NCBI RefSeq assembly: GCF_014287355.1
Contig: NZ_JACOPE010000001.1
Span: 2,294,001-2,358,000 of the forward strand
DNA: 64,000 bases
Origin: Ruminococcus hominis
GTDB taxonomy: Bacteria > Bacillota > Clostridia > Lachnospirales > Lachnospiraceae
Direction: 5' to 3'
Shown here: positions 28,519 through 37,063 of the stretch, one piece after another
How positions within the stretch are numbered: position 1 is the first letter of the stretch
Layout of the letters: each line of letters starts with the position of its first letter
Made by a program: the position numbers and the translations under genes
Notes under the pieces: model-generated
Database searches by the model: none
What the model was told of the DNA's origin: nothing
The model's input: only the letters and a program-made list of their open reading frames with translations

Positions 28519-28538
28519 GTGTAGTCCCTTGTAAACTG
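28519..28538 (-). repeat. Right inverted repeat of the mobilizable element
   Basis: GTGTAGTCCCTTGTAAACTG, the inverse of 22410-22429 with one mismatch, 30 bp beyond the recombinase remnant. Confidence 0.75.
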
Positions 28539-28601
28539 TACTTTCCTTAACTATAAATTTTTCTGCATCGCCTAGCATTCTTAAAATTCAAGTCGAGCAG
28601 C

Positions 28602-29504
28602 CTATCGTCCGCCTTCACCCTCTGGCAACAATGTAACCACATAGTAAATAATTCCAAATATAGCTATGCTTCCCATCATAATGCCAATCATCTGATTTAT
28701 ACTCACCACATTTCCATGAAATACCGGATTGCAATCAAGCGTGTCTCTTATCGCTTCAACCATTTCATCCGGATAATGTTTTCTCTCCATCTCCTTGAAA
28801 ACTCCGTGAAGCATATGATTCTTAATCAATGAAGTAGCATATGTACTCGGAAGATAAGACAGTGCCTTCTGAAGACCTGAACCAAAATTTGAAATCGGCA
28901 TATAAGCACCACATATAAAACCATATCCTGCGCTGACAATTGTACCTACAGCTGAAAGCTGTCCCTGTGTTGTCAATGGAAAACTAATGATACTTGAAAG
29001 CGTACTTCCAAACAGGACGAGCAATATCATATCAAATAAAACCCAGAATACATCTGCTGCATTCATATACCATCCCATTTTCAGTAAATATCCCAGGCAT
29101 AATACAAACGCAAGTCCATTGACCATCAATGAATTAGCAACTGTTGAAAGGAAATATCCCAAATATATTTTTCTCTTGCTGACAGGCGAAACATTAAAAT
29201 CCTTCCTTGTTCCATTTGCCCTGTCCTGCACCATAGTCAGATTCACACAAAATGTTACAGTGATACAGCTCACTGCCATAAGTGATGCTGTCAGTTGTGC
29301 TGCCACGGTTCCATTAATAAGCTTATCCGAAATCGTAATCATATCCGGAATTGCCGCTGTAAAAGAATCTCTGAAAACCTTTGCAAGAAACGTAGCATAC
29401 AGAACAATCAGAATGACGGGTGTGATCATTGATGTAAACAACATCCCTTTATCTTTAAAAAACAGTTTCCTGTTCCTGTTCATTAGTGCCAATACTGTTC
29501 TCAT
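28602..29504 (-). CDS. ABC-2 type transporter permease
   Basis: A 300-residue membrane subunit of an ABC exporter with six hydrophobic helices in the ABC-2 pattern (first helix MLFTSMITPVILIVLYATF, last IMMGSIAIFGIIYYVVTLL) and a large loop after the first helix. Its ATG overlaps the stop codon of the ATPase gene (TGATG), with GGAGGTGAACGCTG as ribosome site, so the two subunits are translationally coupled. Substrate is unknown. Relatives export drugs, lipids or bacteriocins. Confidence 0.9.
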   Translation of the reverse strand: MRTVLALMNRNRKLFFKDKGMLFTSMITPVILIVLYATFLAKVFRDSFTAAIPDMITISDKLINGTVAAQLTASLMAVSCITVTFCVNLTMVQDRANGTRKDFNVSPVSKRKIYLGYFLSTVANSLMVNGLAFVLCLGYLLKMGWYMNAADVFWVLFDMILLVLFGSTLSSIISFPLTTQGQLSAVGTIVSAGYGFICGAYMPISNFGSGLQKALSYLPSTYATSLIKNHMLHGVFKEMERKHYPDEMVEAIRDTLDCNPVFHGNVVSINQMIGIMMGSIAIFGIIYYVVTLLPEGEGGR

Positions 29505-30415
29505 CAGCGTTCACCTCCAAGCTTCTTTCCTGTGACTGCAAGAAATACGTCATCCATACCGCCTTTTACTACTTCATAATCCGTGAATAAGTCCTGATGC
29601 TCTACAATAAGTCTCGTTGCTTCCTTCGTATTTCTTACTTTTAACTGATATCCGTCATGTATTTTTTTATATTCTCTGTTCAATGACTTTATTTCATCTT
29701 CGGAAACACCATAAACAGATACTATATCCTGTACATAATCATTTTTAAGTTCAAATGGTGTACCTTCCGCTGCAATACTTCCTTTGTCGAGAATCACAAC
29801 ATACCCGGCATTAGCAGCCTCTTCCATATAATGGGTGGTTAGAAATACTGTCATATTTTCATTTTTCTGAAGCTTCTCGATAACATTCCAGATTAACTGC
29901 CTTGTCTGCGGATCAAGCCCTGTAGTAGGTTCATCAAGAATCAAAATTTCCGGTCTGTGCAATAATGCACGGGCAATATCAATCCTTCTTCTCTGACCTC
30001 CCGACAGCTTACCTACAGGTCTGTTTAAAAACTCGTCAAAATCCAAAATCTCGACCAGTTCCTGTAATCTTTTATCAAAAGCATTTCCTGTAATGCCGTA
30101 CAACGCAGCTCTGCTCATCAAGTTTTCTTTCACTGTAAGCGGTTTATCAAGCACACTATCCTGAAATACAACACCAAGCATCCGCTTTGTCTGTGCACTG
30201 GCTTTGTCAGTTTCTATTCCATTTACCAGAACAGTTCCACTGTCTTTTTTCAGCAGTCCACAGAGAATAGAAATCGTTGTGCTTTTCCCTGCACCGTTTA
30301 CTCCAAGAAACGCAAACAATTCTCCTTTTTTCACACGAAAGCTCAAATCATTTACTGCTTTTACTTCGCCAAAGCTTTTATTCAGATGGCTGATTTTAAT
30401 GATATCTGATTCCAT
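29504..30415 (-). CDS. ABC transporter ATP-binding protein
   Basis: A 303-residue ATPase with Walker A GVNGAGKST, signature LSGGQRRRIDIARAL, Walker B ILILDEPTTGLDP, H-loop TTHYMEEA and the C-terminal extension seen in DrrA/NatA-like exporter ATPases. A longer frame begins at 30442, but the ATG at 30413-30415 has AAAAGGAGAAGAT directly before it. It pairs with the permease gene downstream. Confidence 0.93.
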   Translation of the reverse strand: MESDIIKISHLNKSFGEVKAVNDLSFRVKKGELFAFLGVNGAGKSTTISILCGLLKKDSGTVLVNGIETDKASAQTKRMLGVVFQDSVLDKPLTVKENLMSRAALYGITGNAFDKRLQELVEILDFDEFLNRPVGKLSGGQRRRIDIARALLHRPEILILDEPTTGLDPQTRQLIWNVIEKLQKNENMTVFLTTHYMEEAANAGYVVILDKGSIAAEGTPFELKNDYVQDIVSVYGVSEDEIKSLNREYKKIHDGYQLKVRNTKEATRLIVEHQDLFTDYEVVKGGMDDVFLAVTGKKLGGER

Positions 30416-30633
30416 ATCTTCTCCTTTTTCATGCTGCTCCATATAATCAATAAATTGCTCTTTTCTCCCAAATCACCATAACAAATCCTGCGCTTTTGCT
30501 ATAACATCAAGGATAACTCTATCTCATAATCTGCCTGAGGCTGATATTATATTTTTCCATGTTATCTATTCGACCCCTATATTTCTTCACTTTCACACAA
30601 ATTTTTCAGCCGCACATAAACTATATTTTTCTA

Positions 30634-30822
30634 TTACCCATCGCTCCGGATATGAGCTTCGATATATCGTTCCGGTTCAAATTTGCCTTCATATGTTGTG
30701 ATACCGTTCTGCGTGGTAATCACCATTTTAGGTGAATCGTTGCCGCAGGCGGTCAGCAATAATAAAGCCGCAGCGAGGACAAGGTGTGAAAAAACGCCGA
30801 GACACTTCAAATTCTTTTCCAT
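30634..30822 (-). CDS. Short putative lipoprotein, possibly truncated
   Basis: A 62-residue product with Lys at the start, a hydrophobic stretch and the lipobox LTAC-G (Cys near residue 26), so it would be lipidated by Lgt. The mature part is only about 36 residues and matches nothing I recognise. Just upstream a second frame ends (stop at 30832-30834) after a hydrophobic piece VALGVMFIVMSLG and RYGAELREGME, with no start codon. Both look like leftovers of a larger cargo region. Confidence 0.45.
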   Translation of the reverse strand: MEKNLKCLGVFSHLVLAAALLLLTACGNDSPKMVITTQNGITTYEGKFEPERYIEAHIRSDG

Positions 30823-30967
30823 TTCATTCCGTTACTCCATTCCTTCGCGCAATTCTGCTCCATAACGGCATCCCAGAGACATCACAATAAACATCACACC
30901 GAGTGCCACGGATTTACCACCATAATTATTCTATCGCTAATTGAATTCATTGTCTATATACAGACAA

Positions 30968-31225
30968 CTAACATGCACAAATCGCTACCAAGATGCATGA
31001 TAATTCCATCTGCTGCTCCATACGCTGTACAATACAGTCAAAAATATCTCTCTTTCTTTTGTTATGACGGTACAATGCCCCTTTTGTCATATCAAGTTCT
31101 CCTGCTATCCGGCTGACGTAGACAGTCTCGTAACCATCTCTGGCAAACAGATGCAGTGCCACAATTAATATTTTCTCTAAAATAAATAAACGACCATTTA
31201 CGTTTTGATAATAGTAAACGGTCAT
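30968..31225 (-). pseudogene. TetR-family regulator, C-terminally truncated
   Basis: Holds only the DNA-binding domain of a TetR repressor (ALHLFARDGYETVYVSRIAG, then LDMTKGALYRH) and about 25 more residues. The ligand domain of about 120 residues is missing, replaced by a hydrophobic tail and a stop. The first residues overlap an inverted repeat that looks like the gene's own operator, so the true start may be further in. A fragment like this could still bind DNA but is probably dead. Confidence 0.7.
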
Positions 31226-31231
31226 TTATTT
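31184..31231. promoter_or_regulatory. Inverted repeat, candidate TetR operator
   Basis: An 18-bp arm at 31184-31201 and its inverse at 31214-31231 match at 16 of 18 bases around the core GACCRTTTAC. Paired sites like this lie in front of TetR genes that control themselves. Confidence 0.55.
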
Positions 31232-31256
31232 GTCTAGACTATTCTTTTTGTTTATA

Positions 31257-32024
31257 TTATCTCTTTTTATAAATCACAAGCTCCGGATTTTCACCATTCT
31301 TCTCATATGTACATACGAGAAGAAAATCCATACCTGCCAAAATACCGAAGCACCTTTCTCCCCCAAATTCAGACTCCAGTTGATTGCCCAGATAGGTTTT
31401 CTGATCATCAAGGAATTTCACTTTTTGACCATTAGGCAGATTATATTCCAGATTCACATATTTCCCCACAAGTGCATTTAGTTTGTCTACCCTTGGAAGT
31501 CCATCTATATGCAGATCATTTATTTCATTTATCAATTGCATTTTAAACTCTTCAAACTGCCCATTGTCACTAAGTTCATCATACCTTTTCCAATAATCTA
31601 ACTTTGGAAGCATTTCTTTCAGATAAGTGCGTGCCTGTTCTTCGGTAAAGCTTTCATTTACCATATTCTTTACACATACATCAATCAATTCATCCATATC
31701 GTTATATGTGTACGTTCCATCTGCATAGCACCATTTACAATACTCCTCATTTAATGTGCCATCTTTATCACGTCCCAATATGGAATCATCATCAATTGGC
31801 ATCCCGCAGCACTGACAAATCAACTTTCTGGGTTCTCCTAAAAGCGTATTGATTGAGACATCAAATTCTTTCGATAAGAGCTTAAGTGTATCCGTATTTG
31901 GAACGGTATCTCCATTTTCCCAACGTGATACTGCCTGCCTTGTAACCATGATTTTATCTGCCAGCTCGTCTTGTGACATTCCTCTTCCAGTACGAAGTTT
32001 CAAAATAATATTTTTTGTTTCCAT
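31257..32024 (-). CDS. XRE-type HTH regulator with putative zinc ribbon domain
   Basis: 255 residues. The N-terminal HTH (residues 1-65: SQDELADKIMVTRQAVSRWENG) is followed by a zinc-ribbon-like segment ICQCCGMPI...EEYCKWCYADG with two CxxC pairs (about 70-100), then a helical part. The last 85 residues form a separate beta-rich domain ending VCTYEKNGENPELVIYKK. The start is set by GGAGGTGACGACT before ATG at 32022-32024; a longer frame from 32093 lacks a ribosome site. Relatives often control a neighbouring transporter or efflux gene. Here the nearest such gene is the beheaded permease upstream. Confidence 0.85.
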   Translation of the reverse strand: METKNIILKLRTGRGMSQDELADKIMVTRQAVSRWENGDTVPNTDTLKLLSKEFDVSINTLLGEPRKLICQCCGMPIDDDSILGRDKDGTLNEEYCKWCYADGTYTYNDMDELIDVCVKNMVNESFTEEQARTYLKEMLPKLDYWKRYDELSDNGQFEEFKMQLINEINDLHIDGLPRVDKLNALVGKYVNLEYNLPNGQKVKFLDDQKTYLGNQLESEFGGERCFGILAGMDFLLVCTYEKNGENPELVIYKKR

Positions 32025-32187
32025 AGTCGTCACCTCCGTTATCTTTATCATATCGATAAATCTGCAGGATGAAAAGCAACCTGCTGTTGCCATAAGCTAT
32101 CTATATGATTCGATTATCACTCTTTGGTCATGACTTTCTTGCACCACCTTACAAGCCTTAAAAAGCGTATAATTCATTCCTTTTTGA

Positions 32188-34858
32188 TCAATTTGTTTTT
32201 CCAGATTTTTTCTTACACGCAAGACATGTAACAAAAATATTAATAACTGCAAATGATAACATTACACTCACAGTAATCTGAATCGGCCAATGAAATGTAA
32301 AATATGACAATTTATTTTCCATATAAATCTTTACTCCAACCAAAGTGACCATTCCTACAGTAAACAACAATCCCATCACACACATAAAATAATAACTGCC
32401 TTCTCCAAAAAGCATTAATTTCATTTGCTTATCGGTCATCCCAATGCTTTTCATAATATCAAATTCTTTTCTCCGAGTGTACATCCCGGTAAATACAACG
32501 TTACAATAATTGGTCAATCCTGCAATGAATAATATGATACTTACAGCACCTAAGAGAATTCGATTTCCTCTCATATATGTTTCTTTTTGCTGCATCAGGT
32601 CTGATTTACAGATAACAAAAACTCCTGCTTCGCCGGTTCCTTCATCCATTGATACTTCTGTCATTTCGGATCGTTTTTTATTTTCCTCGGAGACCAGCTC
32701 GCTGATCTGTGTTTTCACATAAGGTTCTTTTTCTGAGTCGGCAGTTAATTCCATTGTTAATATCTTTTTCTCAGTTGGTATCTTTTGAAAGCCTTTCTCA
32801 CTGATAAAATAGTATAAGCTGCCTTCTCCATGCCAGGATTGATTTATTTCCGGGAAATCATCACTTTGCCTGTCTAAATAACCGCATAAAGTAAATGTTA
32901 CGGATTCCTTTTGTAGGAAATCGTCTTCCTGTTGTTTCTCTTTACTATCAGAATTATATTGTTCTTTTCTACGAATTGCATCTTCTTTTGAAAGCAACGT
33001 TTTAAAATATACCGGTTCGCCAATTGCTTCATTTGCAAGTTTTTGCTGTTCCGGAGTCAGCATATGATCATGTATGATCAGCACGCCATTTCCCTCTTCC
33101 AAAGATTCCATATCAATATTGAGTTGATTATCCTGCACGTATTTCTTAAGTGACAAGATTTGATTTTCATCTATAACTTGTACAGTATCCCAGCTAAATC
33201 CTTCCACCATATTCTCACTTGTAAGATTCGAAAGCCCCTCGTCATAGGGACGAATGCCTTTCTTAGATATAACCGTATCTACATAGGCTCCTTCAATCAG
33301 ATTGGACTTCTCCCAATCAATACCATCTATCTTGTGTAGTTTTTTCTCTAACTCTTGAGAAATTGGTGAAAATTCATCATAATCATTGTCATACAACAGT
33401 TCCACACCGTCGCCCTGTGTCAGTAAAGGATCAACATCGATTTCTCTAGTTTTATATTCTTCCCCACATCCCTGGCTTTTCCCGAATTCGCTAAACTCTC
33501 CTGCCAGCAAAAAATCAGGGCGTTTCTCAAGAAGATGCTTATAATCGCATCCATTTGTAAGTACATTCATTAGAATAAAAGACAGGACTCCTAAAAAGAT
33601 AGAAATACTTGTAATGATAAATCGTGCTTTATGACGTTTTATATTTCCCCATGCAATATAAAACATTTCTCCTGTCTCAGAGCGTTTCAACACCAGTTTT
33701 CCAGGATGTTTTATTTTTTTGTCACCCATATTTCCATCATAAGTGGCACTCTCGATACAAGACAGCTTCGTTATTTTTCTAATAACGCCTTCTGATGCCA
33801 TCCACAAAATTCCATTTACAAATACAACAGAAAGAAAAAGAATCCATGGTCTGAAAAAGGAAAGTATCATATTTCCTCCCATTTCCTGATAAAAATGAAA
33901 CCCTAATATTTCCGGTATCAATAAGACCAAAATCAATACAGAAATCAAACTCCCTAAGACAGAACCTTTTAACATGAGTAACCGCATTTGTTTCCGGTAT
34001 ATTTTTGTGATCTGTCTTTCTGTGGCTCCAATCGTGTGGAGTAATCCGAGATTTTGAATATCTTCACTCATGGATATCCAAAGAACATTACGCACAAGGA
34101 AATAAATTCCGCACAAAATACCTAGCGTTCCTAATATCACCATCTCATATCCACCTGCGAATTTAGAAACGGCAGTATATTGTGCTGTATCAGAAACGTA
34201 TATCTTCTGATCTGCACTCTTCATCGGCAATGCCTGATATAATTTTTCTTCTGTTTTGCTTCTGCTTAAATGATTGCTCTGACTGAAAAGTAAAGTATAG
34301 GGACCCTTTTCCAGGTTTAACTCATTAATTTTGTCATGTGAAATATATCCGATTGCTAATTTATTTCCAGAGTCCGTATACCAGCCACATAGTTTGAATT
34401 TTTCTTTCGAATGTTCGAACAGACCTTTGTATACATCTAAGTTTATTTCCATTCCCTGTTCTGGTTCAGAAATACCAAGTTTTTTCAATGCCCTCTCAGA
34501 TAATAGAATTTCATCCTTTTTCTGTGGGTAATTTCCAATCACATTGGTATATGCAGGCTTCAAAAAATTGTTCCAGCTTTCTGAGTCAGCCCATACTACA
34601 TCACATATCGTTTTTGCATTATCATCTGAAATGTCTGTAGCTTCACCTACAAAAATACTTTTTCCAACCCGTTTTATATAATCCAGTTGTTTTAATTTTG
34701 CATATTGTTCTTCTGTTCCATCTTCTATTCTGCCCGAAGAAGCAGTTCCATTTTCTCGGGTTAATCTTATTTCTTCTGCTTGTATTTTTCCAAAGGAAAT
34801 TCCAAATACCATGGTAATAGCAACAATACCGATTACTGCCGAGCAAAATAAAATCGTA
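32188..34858 (-). pseudogene. FtsX-like ABC permease, first copy, 5' end lost
   Basis: An 874-codon frame nearly identical to the intact permease at 39994-42756. DNA similarity continues 45 bp upstream of the first ATG (34812) and stops dead at about 34857, where a 131-bp MITE begins; the first 50 or so residues, including most of the first transmembrane helix, are missing. FtsX domains, the large outer region (CGEEYKTREIDVDP) and the late helices are intact, but the last 30 residues differ from the second copy. No ATPase gene accompanies it. It is probably non-functional, or could be made from the internal ATG without its leading helix. Confidence 0.8.
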
Positions 34859-34987
34859 TGATGTGGGTGTCAAAAGTATTGATATCACATAGTGCGCTTT
34901 GCTACGAAAATAAAACTCGTAGCAAAGGACAAAAAATATGTGCAGTTGTCAGTCACAGAAAATGTGACTTTTGACACCCACATCATA
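34857..34987. mobile_element. 131-bp MITE-like element with 21-bp perfect terminal inverted repeats
   Basis: Left arm 34857-34877 and right arm 34967-34987 are exact inverses over 21 bases (core GGGTGTCAAAAGT). The ends read TA-TGATGTGGG ... CCCACATCA-TA, so TA could be the duplicated target, as with Tc1/mariner-IS630 type elements. Inside are a perfect 11-bp hairpin (34897-34907 with 34917-34927) and a smaller one, GTCACA/TGTGAC. No coding capacity. It sits exactly where the permease copy is cut off. Confidence 0.75.
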
Positions 34988-35151
34988 AAAAATAAACCGG
35001 CAGAAAAACAACTTATTCATAAGAAAAATTTTAGTTATATAAGCGGTAAGGAAAGCCAAATAAATTTTTATCTGCAGGAACCGCAGTGCTGCGAAAGATA
35101 ATATTATGGAAAAACGAATTGCCCAAAATATCAGAATAGTATGAATGTTTA
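34988..35151. other. Short remnants, no intact gene
   Basis: The plus strand shows a start-less open stretch (FLSAGTAVLRKIILWKNEL...) ending at about 35132. I cannot assign it. No promoter or stem-loop stands out. Confidence 0.4.
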
Positions 35152-35180
35152 TTGAAAGTTGTCTGAATATATAATATAAT
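35152..35180 (+). promoter_or_regulatory. Promoter of the bacteriocin-like gene
   Basis: TTGAAA (35152-35157), 17-bp spacer, perfect TATAAT (35175-35180). The transcript would have a leader of about 170 bases, holding a tiny ORF from 35213 (MRGGESIGILISHRKKIRK) that looks like the start of a lost HTH regulator. Confidence 0.7.
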
Positions 35181-35357
35181 ACTATTACAATAAAAACGAG
35201 TATTCTTTGTTATGAGAGGAGGAGAATCCATTGGCATATTAATTTCACATCGAAAAAAAATAAGAAAGTAGTGTAAAATATTTATTTTTAAGAAAGATAT
35301 ATGTGTTGCCAGAAATCTTGTGGAATGTAACAGAATTAAAGGAAGGAGAAAGAATTT

Positions 35358-35993
35358 ATGAAACACGCAAAGAAAATGATAGCATTCATATTAGTAATTA
35401 CAATTACGCTGATACAAGGGATATCTGCAAACGCCTCAAATATTAATCTTAATGATGATTCTGCTAATTTATTATATAAAAATCATCACTCAGAAGAAAT
35501 TCTGATTGATGGGAAAACTTATATCTATAACTTATATCTGACGGATGAAGGAAATCGAGGGATGGATATACTTGATGAATCAGGTCAGATTATAGCACAA
35601 TTAGAATATGATGAAGATAATTATACTACTCTAGTGGATGGTCATGTTTGGAGTGTTGGTACTCCTGACAAAAATGTAAATGTATTAGCTGATGCTAATT
35701 GGATTTATTTCAGTTCTGTAGATCATACTATTACATGGCCAGAAGCCGCTGCTGTTGCTGTAATCGCAGGTGCTATAGCAATAGGTATCGGATTCATTGG
35801 TCCACAGGCAGTAATAGGAGCTATTGGTTTTGGAGCATTATCTGTAATTGCTGGTATGAGTCCTGGAGGACGTGTCAACGCAACAATTTATAAATTCAAT
35901 TCATCTCTTATTAATCAATATAAAGTCATTTGGATGTTCTGCGATCCGCTAGGTGTATGGTACGGTCCATATACAAATATAGTTAACCAATAA
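35358..35993 (+). CDS. Secreted geobacillin-26-like putative bacteriocin
   Basis: A 211-residue protein with a clear Sec signal peptide (residues 1-27, basic MKHAKK, hydrophobic core, cleavage after ANA). The mature part begins with a polar, acidic beta-rich stretch (30-125), then one long Ala/Gly/Ile-rich hydrophobic segment (about 129-166, AVAVIAGAIAIGIGFIGPQ) and a C-terminal YKVIWMFCDPLGVWYGPY. The architecture recalls the large bacteriocin geobacillin 26, a resemblance I infer from layout and tail, not from an alignment. GGAAGGAG precedes the ATG. A two-helix small membrane gene follows at once, as expected for an immunity partner. Confidence 0.68.
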   Translation: MKHAKKMIAFILVITITLIQGISANASNINLNDDSANLLYKNHHSEEILIDGKTYIYNLYLTDEGNRGMDILDESGQIIAQLEYDEDNYTTLVDGHVWSVGTPDKNVNVLADANWIYFSSVDHTITWPEAAAVAVIAGAIAIGIGFIGPQAVIGAIGFGALSVIAGMSPGGRVNATIYKFNSSLINQYKVIWMFCDPLGVWYGPYTNIVNQ

Positions 35994-36008
35994 CTCAAGG
36001 AGGTATTT

Positions 36009-36188
36009 ATGAAAAAGCATTTATCGGCTATCATAACAAGTATCGGAATCATGATTGGAATTATCTTACTGATTTTGATTCAGGTAATTGGAAAGACGAA
36101 TATTCTTGACATACTGGTAAGGTGCTATACTTTTTCTATCCCATTATGGATTACTATTATTGTTTCCTTAAAAAGAAAAGAAAAGTAG
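36009..36188 (+). CDS. Small two-helix membrane protein, candidate immunity protein
   Basis: A 59-residue ORF starting MKKHLSAIITSIGIMIG. It lies 15 bp after the bacteriocin-like gene behind a strong AAGGAGGTATTT site. Two hydrophobic helices (about 6-27 and 36-53) are joined by a short polar loop, and the tail is basic (KRKEK). Size, topology, position and a shared promoter fit bacteriocin immunity proteins. No sequence family is recognised, so function is inferred from context only. Confidence 0.62.
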   Translation: MKKHLSAIITSIGIMIGIILLILIQVIGKTNILDILVRCYTFSIPLWITIIVSLKRKEK

Positions 36189-36317
36189 TACCGCTATTTC
36201 AAAAAAGACAACATCAGTACAGCTTGACTGCAGAGCAGGAAGGAGACTATTATATTACAATTTATTTTGCGACTAAGATACTTACTTTGAAAAATGGTCG
36301 GATGGAGAGAAAGCCAC

Positions 36318-36334
36318 CAGGGTTGTTTCATGAA
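36318..36334 (+). repeat. Left terminal inverted repeat of the IS
   Basis: A 17-bp perfect inverse of 38492-38508. The match ends at the 18th base. Confidence 0.85.
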
Positions 36335-36405
36335 GGATTTTTAAAAACATAAAAAGATCAGATTTTATCGGGGGTTATGCATGTTATACAAAACATGTGT
36401 AACTC

Positions 36406-36466
36406 TTGATTTTTTGTGCCTGTAGAGGTATAATATCTATATGGTATAGGTGTATTGCACCTATAC
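36406..36466 (+). promoter_or_regulatory. IS promoter and leader hairpin
   Basis: TTGATT (36406-36411), 17-bp spacer, TATAAT (36429-36434). Downstream, GTATAGGTG/CACCTATAC (36444-36452 with 36458-36466) forms a perfect 9-bp hairpin just before the GGAGG site, which could limit transposase translation. Confidence 0.65.
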
Positions 36467-36481
36467 AGAAAGGAGGATATT

Positions 36482-37063
36482 ATGCCAGTAACTGAGAAAA
36501 AGTACCCGGATTGGGTTCAGAAGTATCGGATCAAAGGAACTACCGTGAAGAAAAAAGGAGATTCGTATTATCTCTATAAAAGAACATCCCGGCGCGTGAA
36601 AGGGAAAAAGTATCCGCAGCCAGTCGATACCTATATCGGCGTGATTACTCCGGAAGGAGTAATACAAAGCAATAAAAGAAAAGTATCTTTGACAGATGCA
36701 GAAGTATGGGAATACGGATTTTCAAAAGCCGTCTGGGAGTTGTGTCCGGATGATTGGAAAAAACCGTTGGGGGATGACTGGCAGGATGTACTTTCCATTA
36801 TTCTTCTAAAACAGTCTCCAACCTCTTATATCCAGAAAACACGAGTGATGAAAAAAGAATCGGATTTCCGATATCAGTTTGCAGCCCAGACAGCGTCCCT
36901 GTCCCGCAGAATTTATAAAAAACAGGGCATTGGCCTGGAAGAATTACATCAGTTAGAGACCATCTATTTAGTATGCCTGGATAAAACGGAAATCATTTCG
37001 AAAGTGAATGAGGGGCAACGGAGACTCCTGGAGAAAATACAGGTGGCATTGGAAATGTGCTGA
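36482..37063 (+). CDS. IS accessory protein (ORF A), unknown function
   Basis: A 193-residue basic protein starting MPVTEKKYPDWVQKYRIKG. The first 65 residues (KKKGDSYYLYKRTSRRVKG) are Lys/Arg-rich and beta-like, as in DNA-binding arms. The rest is helical. AAAGGAGGATATT precedes the ATG at 36482. It overlaps the transposase frame by 56 bp (frame +1), so the two may be translationally coupled or joined by frameshifting. It could bind the IS ends or regulate transposition. Confidence 0.72.
   Translation: MPVTEKKYPDWVQKYRIKGTTVKKKGDSYYLYKRTSRRVKGKKYPQPVDTYIGVITPEGVIQSNKRKVSLTDAEVWEYGFSKAVWELCPDDWKKPLGDDWQDVLSIILLKQSPTSYIQKTRVMKKESDFRYQFAAQTASLSRRIYKKQGIGLEELHQLETIYLVCLDKTEIISKVNEGQRRLLEKIQVALEMC

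Larger units (their letters stand above)
22410..28538 (+). mobile_element. Decayed mobilizable element bounded by a 20-bp inverted repeat
   Basis: The segment is bounded by CAGTTTACAAGGAACTACAC (22410-22429) and its inverse at 28519-28538, 19 of 20 bases matching. Inside lie a GH3 cargo gene, an XRE regulator, a rep fragment, a MobV relaxase, a small ORF and a broken large serine recombinase. The GC content, especially of the plus-strand genes, is visibly higher than that of the flanking AT-rich genes. The left 400 bp hold no intact gene but several strong stem-loops. I infer an IME or ICE remnant. I did not find a target-site duplication. Confidence 0.72.

Noticed and set aside
36122-36352. 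A 76-codon plus-strand ORF after the candidate immunity gene
   Set aside because: It overlaps the immunity gene in another frame, lacks a ribosome site and runs into the left end of the IS.
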